Positions 45,656-54,792 are shown, counted from the first letter of the stretch. The stretch: DNA of 64,000 nucleotides from Catellatospora methionotrophica (GCF_011297335.1 NZ_JAAOTJ010000013.1:147737-211736), one strand, 5' to 3'. Numbers and translations: made by a program. Notes: generated by a model from the letters alone, not told the origin.

Positions 45656-46324
45656 TCAGGCGGCGGCGGAGAGGTCGTTGTAGGTGTCGGCGGTGGGTTG
45701 GCCGGAGAGGGTCTGGATGGCTCGCATGATGTCGTCGGTGGTCTGGCGGCGGGCGCGGGCGACGCTGAGACCGGGGGGCTGGGTGAAGCGCAGTGGGGCG
45801 CCGAAGCGGATCGTGACGCGGCCGGGGCGGGGGAGTTTCGCGCCGACGGGCTGGATGCGGTCGGTGCCGAGGACGGCTACGGGTACGACCGGTGCGCCGG
45901 AGGCCAGGGCCAGCCAGGCGACGCCGGTGCGGCCCCGGTAGAGGCGGCCGTCGCGCGAGCGGCTGCCCTCGGGGTGGATGCCGAACGCGCCGCCGTCGTT
46001 GAGCACGCCGAGGGCCAGTTCCAGGGACTCCTGGGCGGCCCGGTGTCCGCCGCGCTGTACGGGGATGGCTTCGAGGCCGGTCATCAGCTCGCGGGTGAGC
46101 CGGCCCTTGAGGCCGGTGCCGGTGAAGTACTCGGCCTTGGCCAGGAACGCGACCGGGCGGGGTGTCATCAGCGGGATGATGAAACTGTCCAGGAACGACA
46201 GGTGGTTCGCGGCGAGGATCAGCGGTCCGTCCAGCGGGACGTGCTCGCGGCCTTCGACGATCGGCCGGAACGCCACCCGCGAGAGCGGGAGCAGCAGCAT
46301 CCGGGTGAGTGACTGGATCGACAC
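45656..46324 (-). CDS. 1-acylglycerol-3-phosphate O-acyltransferase (PlsC family)
   Basis: 222 residues. The two PlsC boxes are intact: NHLSFLD (H-x4-D) and FGIHPEGSRSRDGRLYRGRTG (quoted here as HPEGSRSRDG). It transfers an acyl group to a lysophospholipid or related acceptor at the membrane, in phospholipid synthesis or remodelling. It starts 14 bp after the stop of the TetR gene on the same strand, so it is probably regulated by it. Confidence 0.9.
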   Translation of the reverse strand: MSIQSLTRMLLLPLSRVAFRPIVEGREHVPLDGPLILAANHLSFLDSFIIPLMTPRPVAFLAKAEYFTGTGLKGRLTRELMTGLEAIPVQRGGHRAAQESLELALGVLNDGGAFGIHPEGSRSRDGRLYRGRTGVAWLALASGAPVVPVAVLGTDRIQPVGAKLPRPGRVTIRFGAPLRFTQPPGLSVARARRQTTDDIMRAIQTLSGQPTADTYNDLSAAA

Positions 46325-46338
46325 GTGTCCTCCGATGG

Positions 46339-46914
46339 TCAGGCCTGGCCCAGGTGGGCGTCGAGCGCGGCGCGCAGCAGCGGGTCGACGTCGTCGGTCT
46401 GCACGGTCATCTGCAGGCTGCCCCAGAGCCAGAGCTGCGCGATGCCGTGCAGGTTGGCCCAGAGTGCCCCGGCGACGACGACGGGCTCGGGCGGGGTCAG
46501 GCCCTGGCGGGCGCGGGTGACCAGGTCGACGAGTACGCCGAATAGCTGGCGGCTGGCGTCGCGCAGGCCGATCTGGTTGCCGCGCAGCAGTTCGTGGCGG
46601 AACATCAGCTCGAACATGCCGCGCTGGGTGCGGGCGAAGTCGAGGTAGGCGCGGCCGAGCAGGAGCAGCCCGTCACGCGGGTCGTGCTCGTCGCGCAGTC
46701 CGGCGATGCGCCCGCCCAGGTCCTGGTAGCCGACCTGGGCGATGGCGGACAGCAGCGACAGGTGACTGGGGAAGTAGCGGCGCGGCGCGCCGTGCGACAC
46801 CCCGGCCCGCCGGGCGATCTCGCGCAGTGTCAGGGATCCGGGCCCTTCCCGGGTGAGCAGGTCCACGCCCACCTCGATCAGACGGGCCCGCAGGGTGGTG
46901 TCCTGATCAGGCAT
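46339..46914 (-). CDS. TetR-family regulator
   Basis: 191 residues from ATG 46914 (a GTG at 46920 is also in frame). HTH: LREIARRAGVSHGAPRRYFPS, then a WHG-type ligand domain with MFELMFRHELLRG. There is no ribosome site before either start because the upstream bases are operator, so the message may be leaderless. It forms an operon with the acyltransferase gene. Likely autorepressor through the paired operators at 46914-46949. Confidence 0.9.
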   Translation of the reverse strand: MPDQDTTLRARLIEVGVDLLTREGPGSLTLREIARRAGVSHGAPRRYFPSHLSLLSAIAQVGYQDLGGRIAGLRDEHDPRDGLLLLGRAYLDFARTQRGMFELMFRHELLRGNQIGLRDASRQLFGVLVDLVTRARQGLTPPEPVVVAGALWANLHGIAQLWLWGSLQMTVQTDDVDPLLRAALDAHLGQA

Positions 46915-46949
46915 AGACACTGTCTACCAGACCCGGTAGACAGTGTCTA
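46914..46949. promoter_or_regulatory. Nested palindromic operators at the TetR start codon
   Basis: TAGACACTGTCTAC (46914-46927) and GTAGACAGTGTCTA (46936-46949) are perfect reverse complements, and each is itself palindromic about one base (TAGACA-C-TGTCTA). The left copy overlaps the start codon. Confidence 0.8.
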
Positions 46950-47029
46950 CTAGCCGACTCCGCTGCGATGCTGGAGTTCGACGGCCATCTACACTCCACA
47001 GTCCGACCGTCGGCGGGATGGGGAGCGTG

Positions 47030-48616
47030 ATGGCAGGCCGGTCCGTGCTGGCGGGGCAGCCCGCGTGGTGGCCGGTGGCGGGCGTCGCCGCCCTGGCCGT
47101 GGCGGTCGGCGTGGAGTCGGCGCTGCCGGGGCAGCCGATCGTGTCGGCCGTGCTGGTCGGGCTGTCGGCGCTGTGCGGCGCGGTATGGGGCGCGCGCGGG
47201 ATCGCGGCCGTGCTGGCCGGGTTCGTCGTGCTCGCCGTGTTCGGCCGTCCGGAGCCGGTGGTCGTCCTCGGTATGCCCGTGGCGGCGCTGGTCCTGGCCG
47301 GGGCGGCGGGGCTGTGGCGGATCGCGTCGGCCAGGGCGGCCCGCGACCGGCTGGCAGCGCGGGCCGAGGCGGTGGCGGCCGAGCGGGCACGGGTGGCCCG
47401 CGAGATGCACGACTCGCTCGGCAAGACCCTCGACGCGATCGCGCTGGGCGCGGCCGCGCTGCCGGACACGCTCGACGAACCCGACCGGGCCGGGCGGCTG
47501 GCCCGCGTACTGCGCGACGGGACGCTCGACGCGGCCCGGGACGCCCGCGCGATCATCGACGGCCTGCGCGCACACCCCGCCGACGCGCCGCTGCCAGACC
47601 TGGTCGGCGACATCGCGCGGGGGTGGTCGGCGGACACCGGAGTCGCGGTGGACCTGACGGTCGGCGCGGTCGAGGCCGACCCGCAGACCGCCGTCGACCT
47701 GTGCTGGATCCTGCGCGAGGCGCTGCGCAACGTCGCCCGGCACGCTGGAGCGGCCCGGGTCGGCGTGCTGCTGCTGCGCCGCGAGGGCGACGACGTGCTG
47801 CTGCGCGTCGCCGACGACGGCGTCGGGTTCGCGGTGACCGGCGGGCCGGGATCGTGGTCGGTGGCGGACCCGGGCCCCGTCCCGGAAGGCGGCCGATACG
47901 GGCTGGTGGGTATGGCCGAACGAGCCGCCGCCGGAGGTGGTGAGCTGGACGTGGTCAGCGCGCCGGGCCGGGGCACGGTAATCACGGCCCGGATGCCGAT
48001 CAGGCCACCGGGCGTCGTGGCCGTCGGCGCCGGTCGTGCCGCCAAGGTCGCGCTGCTGGTGACCGGTGCGCTCGTCGCGGCGGCGGTGAGCGTCGCGCTG
48101 AGTCCGGGGCAGCGGCCGCCCAGCGCCCTCCCGCCGGCCGTGCCGTCGCCGTCGGCGATGGTGACCCGGTCGCCGTCGCCGTCGCTCGGGGCGGGACCGT
48201 CCGCCTCGCCGGTGGCGGGGTCACCTCGGGCGACGAGCTCAGCCGCCGGTGGCGTACCGCCGAAGAGTTCGCGGCCGAGCGCGAAGCCGCAGCCGGACGC
48301 CGCCGCCTGCCGGGTGCGGTACAGCATCCGCAACCAGTGGGATCCGGGGTTCATCGCCGACATCACGGTCACCAACACCGGGGGCACGACCGTCGACGGC
48401 TGGACGCTGAGGTTCGCGTTCCCGGCCGACCAGCAGCTGATGAACGGCTGGTCGGCGACGGTGGGCCAGTCGGGGCGGGAGGTCACCGCCAACGACGGCG
48501 GCTACCACCCGCGGCTCGCGCCGGGCGAGGCCGTCACGTTCGGCATCCAGGGCACCTGGGGCGTCGCCAACCCCGCGCCGTCGGTGTTCACCCTGAACGG
48601 CCGCCGCTGCGGCTGA
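47030..48616 (+). CDS. Sensor histidine kinase with C-terminal CBM2 cellulose-binding domain
   Basis: 528 residues; ATG 47030 has GGGGAG 4 bp upstream (ATG 47018 is an alternative). Four transmembrane helices (about 15-32, 37-54, 57-72, 77-97) precede a HisKA_3 dimerisation domain with phospho-acceptor His127 in REMHDSLGKTLDAIALGAA, then a HATPase (ILREALRNVARH, VADDGVGF, GRYGLVGMAERA; to about 325). A fifth helix follows (about 337-357), then a Pro/Ser linker (about 358-422) and a complete CBM2 (about 425-528) bounded by Cys residues. Its surface Trp equivalents are kept: NQWDPGF, NGWSATVG and GTWGVANP. With four N-terminal helices, the fifth puts the CBM outside. It should bind cellulose and signal to a NarL-type regulator; the sensing role is inferred. 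Confidence 0.88.
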   Translation: MAGRSVLAGQPAWWPVAGVAALAVAVGVESALPGQPIVSAVLVGLSALCGAVWGARGIAAVLAGFVVLAVFGRPEPVVVLGMPVAALVLAGAAGLWRIASARAARDRLAARAEAVAAERARVAREMHDSLGKTLDAIALGAAALPDTLDEPDRAGRLARVLRDGTLDAARDARAIIDGLRAHPADAPLPDLVGDIARGWSADTGVAVDLTVGAVEADPQTAVDLCWILREALRNVARHAGAARVGVLLLRREGDDVLLRVADDGVGFAVTGGPGSWSVADPGPVPEGGRYGLVGMAERAAAGGGELDVVSAPGRGTVITARMPIRPPGVVAVGAGRAAKVALLVTGALVAAAVSVALSPGQRPPSALPPAVPSPSAMVTRSPSPSLGAGPSASPVAGSPRATSSAAGGVPPKSSRPSAKPQPDAAACRVRYSIRNQWDPGFIADITVTNTGGTTVDGWTLRFAFPADQQLMNGWSATVGQSGREVTANDGGYHPRLAPGEAVTFGIQGTWGVANPAPSVFTLNGRRCG

Positions 48617-49286
48617 CCGGCGCGTACGGCGACGGCCGTCCCTCCAGCCAGGACACGACCGCCTGGGCGCGGTTGCGCGCGCCGAGTTTGCCGTAGATGC
48701 GGCTGACCCGGTTGCGCACCGTCTTCTCGGCCAGCGCGAGCCGCACGGCGATCTGGCCGTTGGACTCCCCGGCGACCAGCAGCTCCATGATCTCGCGGTC
48801 GCGGCGGGACAGGTCCGGCCGGGCCGGGGGCGGTGCGGAGTCTCCGCGCCGCAGGTGGGCGACCACGTCGGCGACGGCGGCGGGGGACAGGCGGCTCTGG
48901 CCGTGCGTCGTGGCGTGCACCGCGTCGAGCAGCTCCCACCGGGTGAACTGCCCCTCGACCAGCACGCTGGTCGCCCCGGCGCGCAGGCAGGCGACCGTGT
49001 CCGCCGCGGCGGAGCGCGCGATCAGCAGGCAGGGCACGTGCGCGAGCAGGCGGCCCAGCGCGCCCAGGTCCCGCAGCGGCTGGGCGCTGTGCAGCAGCAC
49101 CAGGTCGGGCACGGCCAGCGGGCGTCCCGGCAGCAGGTCGGCGGGCGTGAGCTGGGCGGTCACCGCCGCCGCGGACCCGACCAGCGCGGCGATCTCGTCC
49201 GGCCGCGACGCGACCACCAGCATGCGTGGTGCGCCCGGCTGCGCGACGGCGGCCGGACGCACCACGCGCCCCTCCCACCCGGTCAT
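48588..49286 (-). CDS. LuxR/NarL-type regulator with degenerate receiver domain
   Basis: 232 residues from ATG 49286 (GAGGTGA upstream). A receiver-like domain (residues about 20-135) lacks its acidic pair (VVASRPD instead of VVDD) and has His66 in place of the phospho-acceptor Asp (PDLVLLH). The C-terminal LuxR HTH is intact: LSRRDREIMELLVAGESNG followed by IAVRLALAEKTVRNRV. Such atypical regulators act without phosphorylation. Its 3' end overlaps the convergent kinase gene by 29 bp, inside the CBM2 coding region. Confidence 0.85.
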   Translation of the reverse strand: MTGWEGRVVRPAAVAQPGAPRMLVVASRPDEIAALVGSAAAVTAQLTPADLLPGRPLAVPDLVLLHSAQPLRDLGALGRLLAHVPCLLIARSAAADTVACLRAGATSVLVEGQFTRWELLDAVHATTHGQSRLSPAAVADVVAHLRRGDSAPPPARPDLSRRDREIMELLVAGESNGQIAVRLALAEKTVRNRVSRIYGKLGARNRAQAVVSWLEGRPSPYAPVSRSGGRSG

Positions 49287-49538
49287 CCCGTCACCTCGTC
49301 CTGTCGGCACCACTTCACCGGCCCGGCGGAGTCGCGGGCGCCCACCCGTCCGGGGTGACCGCGTCGGGCGCGGGGCATCGAGAGCAGACCACGCCGCGCG
49401 CGGACCGGCGACGGTGCGCGGATGTGCGAGACGGGTGCGACTCGGCGCGTTACTGCTGCGGCGGTGCAGGTGGCGGCGCTGGCGGCACCCAGAGCCGCTG
49501 GGTGTCGGCGGGCCGGAATTGGGGGGTGAACCGCCGGG

Positions 49539-50180
49539 TCAGGCGCGGCGGCGGGGGCCGCGCCAGATGGCGGTGGCCTCGTCGCGGGTGCGCGCGCCGA
49601 GCTTGGCGAAGACGCGGTTCACGTGGTTCTCGACCGTCTTCACGGCGACGACCAGGCGGTTGGCGATGGCCCCGTTGGACAGGCCGCCTGCGATCAGCTC
49701 CATCACCTCGCGCTCACGGCGCGACAGGCCGTGCCGGTCGGCGGTGCGCGGCTCGGGCGCCCGGCGGACGCTGCTGACCAGCACCCGGGCGGCGGTGGGG
49801 GACAGGTGCGCCTCGCCACCGGCGACGGCCTGGATGGCCTGGCGCAGCTCGGCCGGTCCGAACTGGCCGTGTACGAGGTAACCGGCCGCGCCCGCGCGGA
49901 TCGCGGCGAGCACCACGTCCTCGTCGACGGTGCGGGTGAGCATGAGAACCCGGCTGTGCGCGCTGATCGAGGCGATCACCGACAGCCCGTCGCGCCGGGG
50001 CATGCGGTGGTCGAGCAGGGTGACGTCGGGGCGCAGGGTGCTGGCCAGCTCCAGGGCGCGCTCGCCGTCGCCCGCCTCGCCGACGACCGACAGCGGCCCC
50101 TGCCCGTGCAGCATCTCCCGCAGCACCGAGCGCACGACGCTGTTGTCGTCGGCGACCAGCACGGTGGTGGGCTCGTCCAT
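49539..50180 (-). CDS. NarL-family response regulator
   Basis: 213 residues from ATG 50180. Receiver domain with acidic pair Asp11-Asp12 (VLVADDNS) and phospho-acceptor Asp57 (VTLLDHRMP), then a LuxR HTH: LSRREREVMELIAGGLSNG and LVVAVKTVENHV. It is the natural partner for the HisKA_3 kinase at 47030, which is the only such kinase in the window. It is divergent from the cellulase at 50536, whose promoter region it shares. Confidence 0.92.
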   Translation of the reverse strand: MDEPTTVLVADDNSVVRSVLREMLHGQGPLSVVGEAGDGERALELASTLRPDVTLLDHRMPRRDGLSVIASISAHSRVLMLTRTVDEDVVLAAIRAGAAGYLVHGQFGPAELRQAIQAVAGGEAHLSPTAARVLVSSVRRAPEPRTADRHGLSRREREVMELIAGGLSNGAIANRLVVAVKTVENHVNRVFAKLGARTRDEATAIWRGPRRRA

Positions 50181-50368
50181 GGGCTCAAGGTAACGGCGTA
50201 TCCGCCCGTGGGCCAGAGATTGCGTGAACGGGCTGTCACCGGCGGCGACGTACGTCCCCGCGCGTCCGGGACATCCTTTCGCGACTGTCCCGGCTTTCCG
50301 GGGACATTGATGCCAACGATTGCCGGTGCGTTGCCCGCCGGTGAATTCCGCTCCTAGGCTCACCGCCA

Positions 50369-50382
50369 CGGGAGCGCTCCTT
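50369..50382. promoter_or_regulatory. Partial CebR-like box
   Basis: CGGGAGCGCTCCTT retains the GGAGCGCTCC core of the TGGGAGCGCTCCCA operator with three outer mismatches. Confidence 0.4.
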
Positions 50383-50491
50383 CCGGCGTATGGCCTGGTG
50401 GTCATGCCCGTGGAGCCGGTCCAGCGGACCGTACTCGCACCAGTGCCTGCGCCGTTGAGGCGGTGAAACGAGGAGGCAGCCTCGTGGGCAG

Positions 50492-50509
50492 ATTGGGAGC
50501 GCTCCCAAT
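50492..50509. promoter_or_regulatory. CebR operator before the GH6-GH5 cellulase gene
   Basis: ATTGGGAGCGCTCCCAAT, an 18-bp perfect palindrome containing the 14-bp CebR consensus TGGGAGCGCTCCCA known from Streptomyces cellulose-utilisation genes. CebR is a LacI-family repressor released by cello-oligosaccharides. The gene for CebR is not in this window. Confidence 0.85.
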
Positions 50510-50535
50510 ATCATCCGCTCCACTCGGAAGGCTCG

Positions 50536-53500
50536 ATGATGAGAGGCACCAGAAGAAGGCCGGGAGGTTGGCGTCTCGGCGCGGCCGCCCTGGCCGTGGC
50601 GACCGCGGCGGCCCTGGTCACCGCGGTGGCGAGCGCGGCTGAGGCCGCCGAAGCCCACATGGACAACCCGTTCGCGGGGGCCACCACCTACGTCAACCCC
50701 GACTACGCGACCCTGATCGACGGGTCCATCGCGCAGACGCCGGACGCGACGCTCAAGGCCAAGATGCAGACGGTCAAGTCGTACCCGACCGCGGTCTGGC
50801 TGGACCGGATCGCCGCCATCCACGGCGGGGCCGCCAACGCCGGGCGCAAGAGCCTGGCCGACCACCTGAACCTGGCCGTGGCGCAGAAGGGGACCGGCCC
50901 GATCACGGCCACCTTCGTCGTCTACGACCTGCCCGGCCGCGACTGCGCGGCGCTGGCCTCCAACGGCGAACTGCCGCTGACCGCGGCGGGCCTGGCCCGG
51001 TACAAGACCGAGTACATCGACGCGATCGCGGCCGAGTTCGCCAAGCCGGCGTACGCCAACGTGCGCATCATCGCGGTGATCGAGCCCGACGGCCTGCCGA
51101 ACCTGGTCACCAACGTGGCCAGTGACCCGGAGTGCCAGGCGGCGAAGACGTCCGGCCTCCAGGTGCAGGCGGTGCAGTACGCGCTGAACAAGCTGCACGC
51201 GATCTCGAACGTGTACACGTACATGGACATCGCGCACTCGGGCTGGCTGGGCTGGGACAACAACCTGACCGGGGTGGTGCAGCTCTACACCCAGACGGTG
51301 CAGGGCACCACGGCCGGGCTCGCCAGCGTCGACGGTTTCGTCACCAACGTGTCGAACTACACGCCGACCGCCGAGCCGTTCCTGACCGACCCGAGCCTGA
51401 ACGTGGGCGGCCAGCCGATCAAGAGCGGCACGTACTACGAGTGGAACCCGCAGTTCGACGAGTCGGACTTCACCGCGGCGCTGTACACGGCGTTCACCGG
51501 GGCGGGCTGGCCAGCGGGCATCGGCATGGTCGTCGACACGTCCCGCAACGGCTGGGGCGGTGCGGGACGGCCGACCGCCGTCTCCACCAGCACGAACCTG
51601 AACACGTACGTCACCGAGTCCAAGGTGGACCGACGGGTGCACCGGGGCCTGTGGTGCAACACGTCCGGAGCGGGGCTGGGCGCTCCGCCGCAGTCGGCGC
51701 CGGGCGGGTTCGCGGCCTCGCACCTGGACGCCTACATCTGGGTCAAGCCGCCGGGCGAGTCCGACGGCTCCAGCTCGACGATCCCGAACGACGAGGGCAA
51801 GCTCGCGGACCCGATGTGCAACCCGGACTTCAACGCCCCCGCCGGGGGCGGCAACAAGACCGGGGCGCTGCCGAACGCGCCGCTGGCCGGGCACTGGTTC
51901 CACGACCAGTTCGCGATGCTGGTCGCCAACGCCAACCCGGCGGTGCCGACCGCACCGGTCAACGACACCCAGGCGCCCAGCGTGCCGGGCGGGCTGACCG
52001 TCACCGGCACGACCGCCTCGAGCGTGGCGCTGGCCTGGACCGCGTCGACCGACAACATCGGCGTGACCGGCTACGACGTGTACCGGGGCACCACGAAGGT
52101 CGGCACGGCCACGGGCACGACCTACAGCGACACGGGCCTGACCGCTTCCACGGCGTACAGCTACACGGTGCGGGCGCGGGACGCGGCGGGCAACACCTCG
52201 GCGGCTTCGGCGTCCGTCACCGGCACCACGACCGCGGGCGGCGGTGACACCAGCGCGCCGACCGTCCCGGCGAACCTGCGCGCGGGTGCGGTCACCACCT
52301 CCAGCATCACGCTGGCCTGGGACGCCTCGACCGACAACGTCGGCGTGACCGGCTACGACGTGTACCGGGGCACCACCAAGGCCAACGCGAACCCGGTGGT
52401 CGGCACCAGCTACACCGACACGGGTCTGACCGCCTCCACGGCGTACAGCTACACGGTCCGGGCGCGCGACGCGGCGGGCAACGTCTCGGCGGCCTCGGCG
52501 GCGTTCAGTGCGACGACCTCGGGCACCGGCGGCGGCACCGGCAAGGACTGGCTGCACACCGTCGGCAACAAGATCGTCGACGAGAGCGGCAACGAGGTCT
52601 GGCTGACCGGTGTGAACTGGTTCGGCTTCAACGCCACCGAGAAGGTGTTCCACGGCCTGTGGTCGGGCAACATCACCTCGATCACCCGGTCGATGTCGCA
52701 GCGCGGCATCAACATCGTGCGCGTGCCGATCTCCACCCAGCTGCTGCTGGAGTGGAAGAACGGCCAGGCCGCGGTGCCCAGCGGCGTCAACACGTTCGCC
52801 AACCCCGAGCTGGTCGGCAAGACCACGCTGCAGGTGTGGGACTACTGGCTGGGGCTGTGCGAGCAGTACGGCATCAAGGTCATGATCGACGTGCACAGCG
52901 CCGAGGCCGACAACTCCGGGCACATCTACCCGGTGTGGTGGAAGGGCTCGGTCACCAGCGAGCAGTTCTACCAGGCGTGGGAGTGGGTCGCCGACCGGTA
53001 CAAGAACAACGACACGGTCGTCGCCATGGACGTCAAGAACGAGCCGCACGGCAAGCACAACGAGAGCCCGCGCGCCAAGTGGGACAACTCGACCGACCAG
53101 GACAACTTCAAGAACGCCTGCCAGGTCGCCGGCAACCGGATCCTCGCGAAGAACCCGAACGTGCTCATCCTCTGCGAGGGCATCGAGATCTTCCCGAAGA
53201 ACGGCACCAACTGGTCCTCGACCGTCGAGGGCGACTACCACTTCAACTGGTGGGGCGGCAACCTGCGCGGCGTCGCGAACTACCCGGTGAACCTGGGTGT
53301 CAACCAGGACCAGCTGGTGTACTCGCCGCACGACTACGGCCCGCTGGTCTACAACCAGCCGTGGTTCGACAAGCCGTTCGACAAGGCCTCGCTGACCACC
53401 GACGTGTGGGACCCGAACTGGCTCTACATCCACAAGCAGAACAAGGCTCCGCTGCTCATCGGCGAGTGGGGCGGCCGGCTGGGCATGGACGCCCGGCAGG

Positions 53501-54792
53501 ACAAGTGGATGCTGGCGCTGCGCGACACCATCGTCGAGCACCGGCTGCACCAGACGTTCTGGTGCCTGAACCCCAACTCCGGTGACACCGGCGGCCTGCT
53601 GCTCGACGACTGGGCCACCTGGGACGAGGCGAAGTACGCCATGCTCAAGCCGGCGCTGTGGTCCTCGGGCGGCAAGTTCGTCAGCCTCGACCACCAGGTC
53701 AAGCTCGGCGGTACGGGCAGCACGACGGGCATCAGCCTGACCGACCTGTACGGCGGCACCACCGACACCCAGGCCCCGTCGGTCCCAGGCGGCCTGACCG
53801 TCACCGGGACCACGTCGTCGACCGTGTCGCTGTCGTGGACCGCGTCCACGGACAACGTCGCGGTCACCGGCTACGACGTCTACCGGGGCACTGCCAAGGT
53901 CAACGCCAACCCGGTGGTGGGCACGACCTACACCGACGCGGGCCTGACCGCCTCGACCGCGTACACCTACACGGTCCGGGCACGGGACGCGGCGGGCAAC
54001 GTCTCGGCGGCGTCCGCCTCGGCGACCGGCACCACCACCGGCGGTGGCGGCGACACCCAGGCCCCGTCCGTCCCGGGCGGGCTGACCGTCACCGGCACCA
54101 CGCAGACCAGCGTGTCCCTGTCGTGGACGGCGTCGACCGACGACGTCGGCGTCACCGGCTACGACGTGTACCGGGGGTCGACGAAGGTCAACGCGAACCC
54201 GGTCACCGCGACGGCGTACACCGACGCGGGCCTGACGCCCGCGACGGCGTACAGCTACTCGGTGCGGGCGCGTGACGCGGCGGGCAACGTGTCGGCGGCC
54301 TCGTCGAGCGTGAGCGCGACGACGCAGCCGTCCACGCCGGCCGGCGGGCTCAAGGTGCAGTACCGCAACGGCGGCGGCAACGCCTCCGACGGGGAGATCC
54401 GCCCGGTCGTGCAGGTGCTCAACACCGGCACGTCGGCGGTCGCGCTGAACACGGTGAAGGTGCGCTACTACTTCACCCGCGACGGCTCGGCCCCGATCAG
54501 CGTGTACTGCGACTGGGCCGTGGTCGGCTGCGGCAACCTGACCGCGACCGTGGTCAGCATGGCCTCGCCGAAGAACGGCGCGGACGCGTACCTGGAGATC
54601 GCCTTCACCGGCGGCAGCCTCGCCGCCGGTGGCGGCACCGGTGACATCCAGGTCCGGATGAACAAGAACGACTGGTCGGCGTTCAACGAGAACAACGACT
54701 ACAGCTACGGCACCGGCAGCTCCTTCGCCGACGCCCCGAAGATCACCGCGCACGTGGGCTCGTCGCTCGCGTGGGGCGTGATCCCCTCCTGA
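50536..54792 (+). CDS. Secreted multidomain cellulase GH6-FN3-FN3-GH5-FN3-FN3-CBM3
   Basis: 1418 residues. Signal peptide about 1-39. GH6 catalytic domain (about 42-470) with general acid Asp136 in LPGRDCAAL and VIEPDGLPNL; it fits a cellobiohydrolase or endoglucanase. Two FN3 domains (about 476-660), GH5 (about 670-1060) with acid/base Glu836 in DVKNEPHG and nucleophile Glu977 in LIGEWGG, two more FN3 domains (about 1076-1262), and a CBM3 at 1269-1418 (GGLKVQYRNGGGNASDGEIR opening). It combines two cellulolytic activities in one chain for crystalline cellulose. Preceded by a perfect CebR box and adjacent to the cellulose-sensing kinase system. Confidence 0.93.
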   Translation: MMRGTRRRPGGWRLGAAALAVATAAALVTAVASAAEAAEAHMDNPFAGATTYVNPDYATLIDGSIAQTPDATLKAKMQTVKSYPTAVWLDRIAAIHGGAANAGRKSLADHLNLAVAQKGTGPITATFVVYDLPGRDCAALASNGELPLTAAGLARYKTEYIDAIAAEFAKPAYANVRIIAVIEPDGLPNLVTNVASDPECQAAKTSGLQVQAVQYALNKLHAISNVYTYMDIAHSGWLGWDNNLTGVVQLYTQTVQGTTAGLASVDGFVTNVSNYTPTAEPFLTDPSLNVGGQPIKSGTYYEWNPQFDESDFTAALYTAFTGAGWPAGIGMVVDTSRNGWGGAGRPTAVSTSTNLNTYVTESKVDRRVHRGLWCNTSGAGLGAPPQSAPGGFAASHLDAYIWVKPPGESDGSSSTIPNDEGKLADPMCNPDFNAPAGGGNKTGALPNAPLAGHWFHDQFAMLVANANPAVPTAPVNDTQAPSVPGGLTVTGTTASSVALAWTASTDNIGVTGYDVYRGTTKVGTATGTTYSDTGLTASTAYSYTVRARDAAGNTSAASASVTGTTTAGGGDTSAPTVPANLRAGAVTTSSITLAWDASTDNVGVTGYDVYRGTTKANANPVVGTSYTDTGLTASTAYSYTVRARDAAGNVSAASAAFSATTSGTGGGTGKDWLHTVGNKIVDESGNEVWLTGVNWFGFNATEKVFHGLWSGNITSITRSMSQRGINIVRVPISTQLLLEWKNGQAAVPSGVNTFANPELVGKTTLQVWDYWLGLCEQYGIKVMIDVHSAEADNSGHIYPVWWKGSVTSEQFYQAWEWVADRYKNNDTVVAMDVKNEPHGKHNESPRAKWDNSTDQDNFKNACQVAGNRILAKNPNVLILCEGIEIFPKNGTNWSSTVEGDYHFNWWGGNLRGVANYPVNLGVNQDQLVYSPHDYGPLVYNQPWFDKPFDKASLTTDVWDPNWLYIHKQNKAPLLIGEWGGRLGMDARQDKWMLALRDTIVEHRLHQTFWCLNPNSGDTGGLLLDDWATWDEAKYAMLKPALWSSGGKFVSLDHQVKLGGTGSTTGISLTDLYGGTTDTQAPSVPGGLTVTGTTSSTVSLSWTASTDNVAVTGYDVYRGTAKVNANPVVGTTYTDAGLTASTAYTYTVRARDAAGNVSAASASATGTTTGGGGDTQAPSVPGGLTVTGTTQTSVSLSWTASTDDVGVTGYDVYRGSTKVNANPVTATAYTDAGLTPATAYSYSVRARDAAGNVSAASSSVSATTQPSTPAGGLKVQYRNGGGNASDGEIRPVVQVLNTGTSAVALNTVKVRYYFTRDGSAPISVYCDWAVVGCGNLTATVVSMASPKNGADAYLEIAFTGGSLAAGGGTGDIQVRMNKNDWSAFNENNDYSYGTGSSFADAPKITAHVGSSLAWGVIPS

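Larger units (their letters stand above)
50181..50535. other. 355-bp divergent control region of the response regulator and cellulase
   Basis: Holds a half-conserved CebR-like site (50369-50382) and a perfect CebR box (50492-50509), the latter 26 bp before the cellulase start. No coding frame is credible here. Confidence 0.6.

Noticed and set aside
47015..47032. A GGGGAGCG sequence before the kinase gene as a CebR half-site
   Set aside because: Only half the consensus is present and it doubles as the ribosome-binding site.
50236..54753. A 1505-codon minus-strand frame opposite the GH6-GH5 cellulase
   Set aside because: Same antisense artefact; no recognisable domain, and the cellulase frame shows all catalytic motifs.
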